Origin: Clostridia bacterium
Lineage (GTDB): Bacteria > Bacillota > Clostridia > Oscillospirales > Acutalibacteraceae
Direction: 5' to 3'
Assembly: GCA_017546665.1 (NCBI GenBank)
Contig: JAFYSE010000030.1
Location: 1 to 60,768 of the forward strand
DNA: 60,768 bases
Shown: positions 14,743 to 21,772 of the stretch, piece by piece
Numbering within the stretch: position 1 is the stretch's first letter
Layout: each line of letters starts with the position of its first letter
Program-made: the position numbers and the translations under genes
Notes under the pieces: generated by a model
What the model was told of the DNA's origin: nothing
The model's database searches: none
What the model saw: only the letters and a program-made list of their open reading frames with translations

Positions 14743-16404
14743 ATGAATATCGATAATTTATGTATGAATTGTATGAGTGACCTGAATGGTGAAATGCAAT
14801 GCTCTAACTGTGGTTACAATGTTGATTCACCTCAGTTTTCACCTAATTTGCCATTAAAAACAGTTATTGGTAATAAATATATTATCGGATGTGTGATTTC
14901 CTCAAATAGCGAAGGTTCTTTATATATGTCCTATGATATGGAAAGAGAAATCGCAGTGTTGATAAGAGAGTTCTATCCTGAAAGATTTTGTGAACGACAA
15001 GAGGACGGAGTTCAGGTTCTTGTTGCTGATGAGAATAAGGACGAATATTATGATTATCTCAGTCAGTTTAAGGCATTGTGGACAAATCTTGCTATGATGC
15101 GTGGGTATTCTGCTCATATTCCCGTTCTTGATATATTGGAAGAGAATAATACGGTTTATGCAATTAGCGAGTATGTTGAAAGCATATCTTTAAGAGAATT
15201 TCTTTTAAGAAGTAAGACGGGATATCTTAATTGGGAAAAAGCAAATCAGTTGTTTATGCCTGTTCTTACATTCCTTTCAGCCTTACACAAAAAAGGAATA
15301 ATACATTGTGGTATCAGTCCTGAAACCTTGATGATTGGTCGAGACGGTAAACTTCGTCTTGGTGGATTTTCAATTTCTCAATGCAGGTTGGCAGGTACTG
15401 TTTATAACCCTGAATTTTTTGACGGATATACACCTATTGAACAATATGGACAGGAACTTGATGTAGGATGTAGGTCGGATGTCTATGCATTCTGTGCTGT
15501 TTTATATAGAGCATTGGTGGGTAGTGTTCCTCAGGATGCTATTGCACGTTCCAAGAATGACCAGTTAATTATTCCTGCAAGATATGCTGAAATGATTCCG
15601 GCATACGTAATAAATGCCTTGATGAATGGTTTGCAGATAGACCCGGCAGAGCGTACAAATGATATTGAAACCTTGCGTGATGAACTTTCAGCAACTCCAT
15701 CAAGTGTTATTTCCGGAATTTCAGGTGTTAATATCCATTCCGAAGAAAGCAAAAAACCCGAAGTGGTTTATGTAGAGGAAGACACACCGGGCAGTACAGC
15801 ATTAAAGACATTTATTATAATTTTAATTGTAGGACTTCTAGCCTTTGGTGGATGGATGGCTTACGAATATATTTCTGAGCGTAAAGCCGAAACGCCGGTA
15901 GAAGAATCCACAACACTTTCAAATCCTGTTGAAGTTCCTGATTTTACCAACTGGCCTTATAAAGAAATCGTTTCAAATCCGGTACAGAACAAACGATTTA
16001 CAATTAAGGTGAAATACGATTATAGCAGTACTATCGAAAAGGACCGTATTATATCTCAAAGCCTAACTCCGGGTAAAACGGTAGAACAAGGAACGGAGCT
16101 TACATTGGTTGTAAGTAAGGGCCCTGAATATGTTGTAGTTCCAAGCGTTATTGGATTGACGGAAGAAATAGCTAAGACACAACTTGAATCTGCAGGATTT
16201 GTGGTTGTAGTTGAAAAGAAGCCAAACCTTGGAAACAACGAAGCAGGAACAGTTGCCGAGATTTCACCGGAAGAAGGAACATCTCACATAAAGGGAACAA
16301 CAGTTACTCTTTATATTTGGGACGAAATAGATTTTGATTTCCCAACGGATAATCTTCTTGGTGGAGGATTTTTCGAGGAATTGTTCGGTAATTATTTTAG
16401 ATAA
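14743..16404 (+). CDS. Membrane-anchored PASTA protein with degenerate Ser/Thr kinase domain (pseudokinase)
   Basis: A 553-residue protein. Order: zinc ribbon (CxxC at Cys7/Cys10 and Cys20/Cys23); protein-kinase fold about 40-315; transmembrane helix 356-375; two PASTA domains about 396-458 and 462-526, facing outward. The fold follows PrkC/PknB-like kinases, but the active site is lost: the VAIK lysine is Arg75 (VLIREFYP), HRDxxxxN reads HCGISPET at 188-195, and DFG reads GFS at 208-210. The glycine-rich loop is also degenerate. It probably binds muropeptides or cell-wall ligands and signals by binding rather than catalysis. AAAGGAGG precedes the ATG. A single gene with its own strong terminator. 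Confidence 0.88.
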   Translation: MNIDNLCMNCMSDLNGEMQCSNCGYNVDSPQFSPNLPLKTVIGNKYIIGCVISSNSEGSLYMSYDMEREIAVLIREFYPERFCERQEDGVQVLVADENKDEYYDYLSQFKALWTNLAMMRGYSAHIPVLDILEENNTVYAISEYVESISLREFLLRSKTGYLNWEKANQLFMPVLTFLSALHKKGIIHCGISPETLMIGRDGKLRLGGFSISQCRLAGTVYNPEFFDGYTPIEQYGQELDVGCRSDVYAFCAVLYRALVGSVPQDAIARSKNDQLIIPARYAEMIPAYVINALMNGLQIDPAERTNDIETLRDELSATPSSVISGISGVNIHSEESKKPEVVYVEEDTPGSTALKTFIIILIVGLLAFGGWMAYEYISERKAETPVEESTTLSNPVEVPDFTNWPYKEIVSNPVQNKRFTIKVKYDYSSTIEKDRIISQSLTPGKTVEQGTELTLVVSKGPEYVVVPSVIGLTEEIAKTQLESAGFVVVVEKKPNLGNNEAGTVAEISPEEGTSHIKGTTVTLYIWDEIDFDFPTDNLLGGGFFEELFGNYFR

Positions 16405-16410
16405 AGAATA

Positions 16411-16442
16411 AAAAAAGGCGAGGTGAAAACCTCGCTTTTTTT
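16411..16442. terminator. Bidirectional intrinsic terminator
   Basis: GCGAGGT-GAAA-ACCTCGC with an A-run on the left and a T-run on the right, serving the PASTA protein gene and the convergent DUF5696 gene. Confidence 0.93.
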
Positions 16443-16454
16443 ACATCCCCTTTT

Positions 16455-18656
16455 TTATGAGATTGTAACACAATCCTTTGCACCAACAACAACACCGTGA
16501 ACCGTTACTTCGATGCTAGTGTAATTAACATAAACCTTTATACTGTTATCATATTCCGTGCAGTAAACACCGTCTTGAACTTGTTGGTGTGATGTCATTC
16601 TTGAATCACGCAAGTCGGAAAGTGCTTGGTGAGCACGAGTATAATAACCTACCATATCATTTATGTTGTTATTATAAAAGTATGTTCTGTCTTGCTTCTC
16701 ATCAAAAGCCGTACAATACCAATATGCACTTGGAAGACATCCGTACTCAACGGATTTTAAGAACAATGTTTGCATATCATCGGTTGCATTTAACGGAGAT
16801 ACGCTATACTCCAAAGCTCCGTGAATAAGCATTTGAATAAACGGAATTCCAACGTAGGCAAAGCTTTCCTTATATGCAAGTGGTGATGTTGGAATATTAA
16901 GAACCATATCAGCACCCTTAAGAGAATAAAGGTTACCATGTTCAACCATCAACATTTTATCAGTAGCAAGAACGGGAATTTGTGAAGAAAATTCAGTTTT
17001 CGATTGATTTTTTGAATATGCATTACTTGAATAATCTGAATAAAGGTATTTTCCCATATCGTTTAAGCAATATCCGTCAAACAACACATTTTCTGAAGTG
17101 GTAAGAATACTATTAACCCTATCTTCAAAGTCACTCACCTGTAAAAGCTTTTGTGTTACAGAAACCTTTGAAAATATATTATCTGCATTGGTGTTAATCA
17201 CCTTATTATCAATGGCTCTAGCTGTTGATGATTTGCCTCCACAAGAGATAATACTTGTATCAATAAATAGTGAGAATTTTTGACTATTCAGGTAATTATA
17301 TAAGGTATTGTAATCCTCTGCGTTTCCAAGAGATGAATTGAATTTACTAAAATCAGTATTTTTATTACTCTTATCATCTTCATAAAGACCCTTATATTGC
17401 AAATAAATATTATTTACACCCTTTGCCTTTAAAAGTGTCATAAGTGTAAGAGCTTGTTCAAAATCGGATAAAACCTTGTATTTGCCCTTTTCATTCAGAT
17501 ATCCTGCTTGTAGAGAAACAATCATTGGTAGTGGGTCACTATTAGTGTTAAGCATTTCGGCAGGAAGTACTGAATTTCTGATTAGATTTTCACGACAGGT
17601 GGTTGCCATACCTGAATATGTTGCAGATTTTCCGGAAAGGAAACGATAGCATAATTGAATTTCACTATTATATTTGTGCCCGTAATAGCGAGTTGTTTTA
17701 TCATTCTCCGTGTTTGTGAGAATATCGGTTGTGAGGAAACTTGCATATACACTATTGAGAGAATTTTCATTGTTTCTGTAAGCATTAATCTGAGCAATAT
17801 CATCGCCTTTTTCAATGATGCAGAGATATGCATTATCTTCGTTCTTTAATCCGAAGGCACCTAAAAGACACTGTGAATTTGATACAGTTTTTGATGTGGC
17901 AAGATTTTCACCATATACGGATAATGAAATAGGTGAAAATTCATAATCCGGTTGCCCTGTCATAATAAGAGCACCACTACCGTCCGGTACAAAAATATAA
18001 TCATCTATACCACTTGTTTCATAGGCACCAAAGTTATTAAGAACTGTAATCTTTTCAAGGTAAATATCTTTTGGAAGGGCAAGACTGTTCATATTTATAT
18101 TGACTATAAGAGAACCATCTTTAAGTCGGTATGTAACCGTCATATCTGCACGAATTTCATCATCTTCCACGTTTGAAAAATCTTTTGCACCTGTTTCCTT
18201 TGTAAGACTGAATGCATATTTAACAGAAACCTCATCAACACCGATTGTGTATGAAAAATTACCGAAATTCACGGAATTATCCTGAGAATTAAGAGTGTAT
18301 ATTTTATTGTTACCATCGGATAAAGTGATTTCAACAGCAGAAGAAGAAACTTTTTTTGAAATATCCGTTGATGGCAGAGTGTTCCAGATTTTCTTTGTGT
18401 TATTATCACGAATTGCGATGGTGGCAGTTGTTTCATCAAAAAGAAGCTCAACTAATCCGGATGAACAAACCGAAATATAGTTATCTTCACTGTTTTTATG
18501 CAAGTCATCACCACAATAATCTGCATTGATATACTCAAGCGAGCCGGATTTAACCTTGTCAACATTAAATGGTGCGACACAGGAAGTGAGCAATACTGAA
18601 ACAAGACTAATTAAGGCAAATAGTTTAATTGTTGTGTTGTAGCGAGATTTGTTCAT
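16455..18656 (-). CDS. DUF5696 lipoprotein
   Basis: A 733-residue lipoprotein with the signal peptide and lipobox LLTSC (Cys26). The body matches DUF5696, a large extracellular Firmicutes family: YIFVPDGSGALI followed by SLSVYGENLA is its clearest stretch. The second half reads like a TIM-barrel (sequences such as GVNNIYLQYKGLYEDD and LFDGYCLNDMGKYLYSDYSS) with retained acidic residues, so a glycan-active role is possible but unproved. I chose the ATG at 18656, 7 bases after GGGAGA; a longer reading from 18704 adds a second hydrophobic stretch without a ribosome site. It stands alone downstream of the spoIIA operon. Confidence 0.85.
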   Translation of the reverse strand: MNKSRYNTTIKLFALISLVSVLLTSCVAPFNVDKVKSGSLEYINADYCGDDLHKNSEDNYISVCSSGLVELLFDETTATIAIRDNNTKKIWNTLPSTDISKKVSSSAVEITLSDGNNKIYTLNSQDNSVNFGNFSYTIGVDEVSVKYAFSLTKETGAKDFSNVEDDEIRADMTVTYRLKDGSLIVNINMNSLALPKDIYLEKITVLNNFGAYETSGIDDYIFVPDGSGALIMTGQPDYEFSPISLSVYGENLATSKTVSNSQCLLGAFGLKNEDNAYLCIIEKGDDIAQINAYRNNENSLNSVYASFLTTDILTNTENDKTTRYYGHKYNSEIQLCYRFLSGKSATYSGMATTCRENLIRNSVLPAEMLNTNSDPLPMIVSLQAGYLNEKGKYKVLSDFEQALTLMTLLKAKGVNNIYLQYKGLYEDDKSNKNTDFSKFNSSLGNAEDYNTLYNYLNSQKFSLFIDTSIISCGGKSSTARAIDNKVINTNADNIFSKVSVTQKLLQVSDFEDRVNSILTTSENVLFDGYCLNDMGKYLYSDYSSNAYSKNQSKTEFSSQIPVLATDKMLMVEHGNLYSLKGADMVLNIPTSPLAYKESFAYVGIPFIQMLIHGALEYSVSPLNATDDMQTLFLKSVEYGCLPSAYWYCTAFDEKQDRTYFYNNNINDMVGYYTRAHQALSDLRDSRMTSHQQVQDGVYCTEYDNSIKVYVNYTSIEVTVHGVVVGAKDCVTIS

Positions 18657-18736
18657 GATTTTTCTCCCTAAAAACAAAATTATGATAGAAAGTATTTTTA
18701 ACATTCTACCATAATTTTAAAAAAATATCAAATTTT

Positions 18737-19387
18737 TTAGCCTGTTAGCTTTTTTCTCATTTCTGTAAGTATGATTTTTTCCTTTCGTGACACCTGAACT
18801 TGGGAAATTCCAAGTATATCTGCAGTTTTTGTCTGTGTAAGTCCCCTGAAAAATCTTAATGATATGAGTTCCCTGTCCTTTTCGGATAATTGACTTAATA
18901 CCTGTTGTACGGATAATCTGTTGTCAATGGGTGTATATTCGTCTTTGGCAGGAATATCAATCTGGTTTTCGTCGTCGTTGTCAGCGGTAAGAGATTTTAC
19001 AGGCTGCAAAACACAAATAAGCTGTGCAGTTTCGGGAATGGATTTACCAATTATTTCTGCTAATTCGGAAACAGTAGGTTCAATTCCGTTTTCCTTTTCG
19101 TATTTTTCCTTGATTATGGCAAGGTGCCTTGCTTCTTCCTTTAATGAACGACTGATTTTAACAGTACCTTCATCACGAAAAATTCGCTTGATTTCGCCTA
19201 AAATTGATGGCACGGCATAGGTGGAAAAAGCAAAACCCAAATCCTCACAAAATCCGTCGGCAGCCTTAATTAATCCTATACAACCTGCAGAATATAAATC
19301 CTCGTAGTCAACACCCTTCCCGATAAATCTTGAAGCACATTTTCCCACAAGACCTAAATTGTTGAGTATAAGTTCATCCCTTGTCAT
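18737..19387 (-). CDS. sigF: Sporulation sigma factor F
   Basis: A 216-residue sigma-70-family factor, the first forespore-specific sigma. Region 2 is at residues 10-75 (NLGLVGKCASRF, DLYSAGCIGLIKAADGF, FSTYAVPSILGEIKR), region 3 at 80-140, region 4 at 160-215 (QTKTADILGISQVQVSRKEK). Its ATG overlaps the spoIIAB stop by four bases, so translation is coupled to its anti-sigma factor. SigG has a similar sequence, but the spoIIAA-spoIIAB neighbours identify this as SigF. The third gene of the operon. Confidence 0.96.
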   Translation of the reverse strand: MTRDELILNNLGLVGKCASRFIGKGVDYEDLYSAGCIGLIKAADGFCEDLGFAFSTYAVPSILGEIKRIFRDEGTVKISRSLKEEARHLAIIKEKYEKENGIEPTVSELAEIIGKSIPETAQLICVLQPVKSLTADNDDENQIDIPAKDEYTPIDNRLSVQQVLSQLSEKDRELISLRFFRGLTQTKTADILGISQVQVSRKEKIILTEMRKKLTG

Positions 19388-19815
19388 TTTCTGCGACCAC
19401 AGATTTTTTTATAAAGGGTAACGGTTGTGCCTTTGTTGGGAGTGGAACGTACAGAAATTTTATCCATAAAGCTTTCCATAACGGAAAAACCAAGCCCTGC
19501 ACGGTCACCACCGAGAGTTGTAAAAAGTGGTTCACGTGCTTTTTTTATATCTGCAATTCCACATCCTCGGTCACGAATGCTTACAACAATTAGTCCCTCC
19601 TTGTGAATCTTTACGCTTATGTAGATTCTTCCCACTTCGTTTTTGTATCCGTGAACAATGGAGTTTGTAACAGCTTCACTTACAGCAGTTTTAATATCGT
19701 TTATTTCTTCAACTGTGGGGTCAAGCTGGGATGCAAATGCCGAAACTGTGGCACGGGTAAAGCTTTCGTTAATTGAACGACTGTCAACTGTCATTTTAAA
19801 TTCGTTAATTACCAT
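19384..19815 (-). CDS. spoIIAB: Anti-sigma F factor SpoIIAB
   Basis: A 143-residue GHKL-fold kinase that holds SigF inactive and phosphorylates SpoIIAA. The N box is AVSEAVTNSIVHGY, followed by the G1 box RDRGCGIADI and the G2 region LGGDRAGLGFSVMESFMD. The start is the ATG at 19815, preceded by a strong AAAGGAGG; it overlaps the end of spoIIAA by 11 bases and the start of sigF by four, the arrangement known from Bacillus and Clostridium. Confidence 0.96.
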   Translation of the reverse strand: MVINEFKMTVDSRSINESFTRATVSAFASQLDPTVEEINDIKTAVSEAVTNSIVHGYKNEVGRIYISVKIHKEGLIVVSIRDRGCGIADIKKAREPLFTTLGGDRAGLGFSVMESFMDKISVRSTPNKGTTVTLYKKICGRRK

Positions 19816-20134
19816 TTTTCTTTCCTCCTTTTTTGATATTTGCAATTCTGTCAAGCCCTGCAAGTCGCATAACCTTATAAGAATTGTCTGAAAGTCCCGT
19901 AACCTCAAGCTTTCCACCGAGTTCATTGAGAATTTTGTATCTGCCCATTACAAGCCCGATGCCTGAACTATCCATAAAGGTTACATCAGTAAAATCTAAT
20001 ACTACATTCTGTGGTCGGCAGTTTTCAATTCTTTCATCAATGTCAAGACGAATGGGCAAAGTGGTGTGGTGGTCAATTTCACCCTTCAATTTACAAAACA
20101 GAGTCTCATCTTGAAAATCAATTTTTACACTCAT
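19805..20134 (-). CDS. spoIIAA: Anti-anti-sigma factor SpoIIAA
   Basis: A 109-residue STAS-domain protein that frees SigF by binding SpoIIAB. The phosphorylation motif FMDSSGIG is present; Ser57 aligns with the phosphorylated serine of B. subtilis SpoIIAA. The start is the ATG at 20134, 6 bases after AAAGGAGGT. It heads the three-gene operon. SpoIIE phosphatase would reactivate the phosphorylated form. I did not find a convincing SigH promoter in the 118-base divergent gap upstream. Confidence 0.95.
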   Translation of the reverse strand: MSVKIDFQDETLFCKLKGEIDHHTTLPIRLDIDERIENCRPQNVVLDFTDVTFMDSSGIGLVMGRYKILNELGGKLEVTGLSDNSYKVMRLAGLDRIANIKKGGKKNGN

Positions 20135-20198
20135 TTTTAAACCTCCTTTTTTGTTAATTGTAATATCTGTTTGTTGAAAAAAATGTCGTATTAAGGAA

Positions 20199-20227
20199 TT
20201 GAAATAAAAGAATATAAATTGTATAAT
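20199..20227 (+). promoter_or_regulatory. SigA-type promoter of the asparaginase gene
   Basis: TTGAAA (20199-20204), 17 bases, TATAAT (20222-20227). Confidence 0.8.
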
Positions 20228-20252
20228 ATATAAGTGATTAGAGGTGTAAAAA

Positions 20253-21173
20253 ATGAAAATTCTTGCTGTTTTAACCGGTGGCACAATCGGTAGCGTAATT
20301 CGTGACGGATATATTTATACAGATGAAGAAGCAAAAAGATTAGTTGTTGATAATTATCTTAAAGAAAATAATAATGATGTTGATTTTGACGTTGTTGAGC
20401 CTTTTACCATCCATAGCGAAAATGTTTCAAGCAACGAAATCAATAAGCTGGTAGAGGTTGTTTGCGATAATCTTGCAAAGGGCTATGACGGAATTATTGT
20501 AACTCACGGTACGGATTCTCTCCAATTTTCTGCATCTGCATTGGCTTTTGCACTAGGGAATAGCAACACACCTGTTTTGCTGGTTTCTGCTCAGTATCCC
20601 TTATGTGATTCTCGCTCAAACGGACAAATCAATTTTAATGGTGCAGTTGATTTTATTAAGAATAAACAGGGTAACGGAGTTTATGTTGCATACTCAAATG
20701 ATAATCAAACAGTTGAATTTCACCAAGGCAATAGAATTATTATGTTTAAAGAAGCAGGGGATAGTGTTTATAGTCTGCCACCCGTAAGTGTAAATTCTGC
20801 TCTTGGAAAATTTGAATTGACAGAAAAATCAAATACATTGGTTATAACAATTACACCGGGTGCAATTTATAACTACGATTTGAGCGATATAAAAGCAGTA
20901 ATTTTAAGACCATATCATTCAGGTACAGTAAATATCAAGAGTCAAGAATTTTTAGATTTAGTGAATGAGGCAAAAGAAAAAAATATCCCCGTTTATCTTG
21001 TGAATCTTAAACGAGGAATTAATTATGAAGGTGTAATGGAGTATGAAAAGGCAGGAATTGAGATTTTACCTTTCTGCTCATTCCCAAGTATTTATATGAA
21101 AGCTTGGATTGGAAACAGTATAAACTGTGATTTTAACGAGTTTATGAAAACATCAATAGCGGGGGAGTTTTGA
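20253..21173 (+). CDS. L-asparaginase
   Basis: A 306-residue enzyme hydrolysing asparagine to aspartate and ammonia. The first catalytic motif is LTGGTIGS (nucleophile Thr11), the second IIVTHGTDSL (Thr87, Asp88). It is slightly shorter than the usual 320-350 residues and has no signal peptide, so it is probably the cytoplasmic type. GAGGTG lies 9 bases before the ATG. It is transcribed divergently from the spoIIA operon and followed after 89 bases by tRNA-Arg, which has its own promoter. Confidence 0.92.
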   Translation: MKILAVLTGGTIGSVIRDGYIYTDEEAKRLVVDNYLKENNNDVDFDVVEPFTIHSENVSSNEINKLVEVVCDNLAKGYDGIIVTHGTDSLQFSASALAFALGNSNTPVLLVSAQYPLCDSRSNGQINFNGAVDFIKNKQGNGVYVAYSNDNQTVEFHQGNRIIMFKEAGDSVYSLPPVSVNSALGKFELTEKSNTLVITITPGAIYNYDLSDIKAVILRPYHSGTVNIKSQEFLDLVNEAKEKNIPVYLVNLKRGINYEGVMEYEKAGIEILPFCSFPSIYMKAWIGNSINCDFNEFMKTSIAGEF

Positions 21174-21210
21174 GTTAATAAGATTTATTAACGAAATAAT
21201 AAAAAAACTG

Positions 21211-21239
21211 TTGACTTTTTCATTTGGTAATGGTATTAT
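21211..21239 (+). promoter_or_regulatory. Promoter of tRNA-Arg
   Basis: TTGACT (21211-21216), 17 bases, TATTAT (21234-21239); the tRNA starts 24 bases further on. Confidence 0.78.
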
Positions 21240-21262
21240 ATTCGGGCAGTAAAAACTGTTAT

Positions 21263-21339
21263 GCGCCGGTAGCTCAGCTGGATAGAGTGTTTGGCTACGA
21301 ACCAAAAGGTCGGGGGTTCGAATCCCTTCCGGCGTGCCA
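21263..21339 (+). tRNA. tRNA-Arg (ACG)
   Basis: A complete 77-base cloverleaf: acceptor GCGCCGG/CCGGCGT (G1-U72 wobble), anticodon stem TTTGG/CCAAA with loop CTACGAA giving ACG (wobble A read as inosine), T-loop GGTTCGAATCC, encoded CCA at 21337-21339. A cassette like that after tRNA-Lys follows. Confidence 0.96.
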
Positions 21340-21384
21340 TTAAAGACGAAATGACCCTTGTGGTTGTTTCGTCTTTAATTTTTA
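21340..21384 (+). terminator. First terminator after tRNA-Arg
   Basis: TTAAAGACGAAA pairs with TTTCGTCTTTAA (21340-21351, 21367-21378), extended by GACC/TGGT-type pairs, then TTTTTAT. Confidence 0.9.
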
Positions 21385-21645
21385 TGTTTAGGGTAAGGGA
21401 TTCGAACCCTGAGAGGGTGAGCACCGTAAAGAAAACATTTCGGGGAAATGTTTTTAGGTGCGAAGTCCGAGGTGGCTATGCCACGAGGACAGTAGATTGC
21501 GAAGCAAGATACATCCCTTCCGGCGTGCCATTAAAAGAGAGTTTGCTTTTTGCAGACTCTCTTTTAATTTTATGTTCTGTAATTTGGGATTCGAACAAGG
21601 AAGGAGCAAATCTATGATTTGCGGAAGAAAACAGTCCGGCGTTTA
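21385..21645 (+). repeat. tRNA-tail cassette after tRNA-Arg, with truncated next unit
   Basis: Begins with GGGATTCGAACCC (reverse complement of the tRNA-Arg T-arm, near 21398). P1 is GCACC/GGTGC (21421-21425, 21457-21461) enclosing GTAAAG and AAAACATTT/AAATGTTTT. P2 is GTCC-GAG-GTGGC-TAT-GCCAC-GA-GGAC (21465-21490). P3 is GTA-GA-TTGC-GAA-GCAA-GA-TAC (21492-21512). The tRNA 3' end plus the next bases (23 bases from 21322) recur exactly at 21513-21535, then a second terminator. A truncated third unit holds GGGATTCGAAC (21586), GCAAATC-TAT-GATTTGC (21606-21622) and TCCGGCGT from the acceptor (about 21635). The whole gap 21340-21772 is otherwise non-coding. Confidence 0.85.
21531..21572 (+). terminator. 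Second terminator in the tRNA-Arg cassette
   Basis: TTAAAAGAGAGT pairs with ACTCTCTTTTAA around a TTGC/GCAG top, then TTTTAT. Stem sequence differs from the first terminator. Confidence 0.88.
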
Positions 21646-21654
21646 GCATTCAAA

Positions 21655-21732
21655 ACCACAACTTGTATTTAACAGGAAAAATTTACAAATTAACCACAAC
21701 TTGTTGATTTTTGTAAATTAAGGTTATATAAT
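21655..21732 (+). promoter_or_regulatory. Promoter with 12-base direct repeat upstream of the leucine-rich-repeat/dockerin gene
   Basis: TTGATT (21704-21709), 17 bases, TATAAT (21727-21732). ACCACAACTTGT occurs at 21655-21666 and at 21693-21704, the second copy touching the -35; a regulator site is possible. Confidence 0.6.
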
Positions 21733-21772
21733 GTTATTACTCCATAAGACAAAAGTTAGGAGATGTGGAAAA

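Noticed and set aside
16455-18656. Calling the DUF5696 protein a glycoside hydrolase
   Set aside because: Barrel-like stretches are visible, but no family-specific catalytic pair can be pointed out.
18654-18704. Start of the DUF5696 gene at 18704
   Set aside because: It would put a second hydrophobic segment ahead of a standard lipoprotein signal; the ATG at 18656 has GGGAGA at the right distance.
20135-20252. A SigH promoter for spoIIAA
   Set aside because: AAGGAATT and GAAT occur, but on the plus strand and too close together; nothing suitable points toward spoIIAA.
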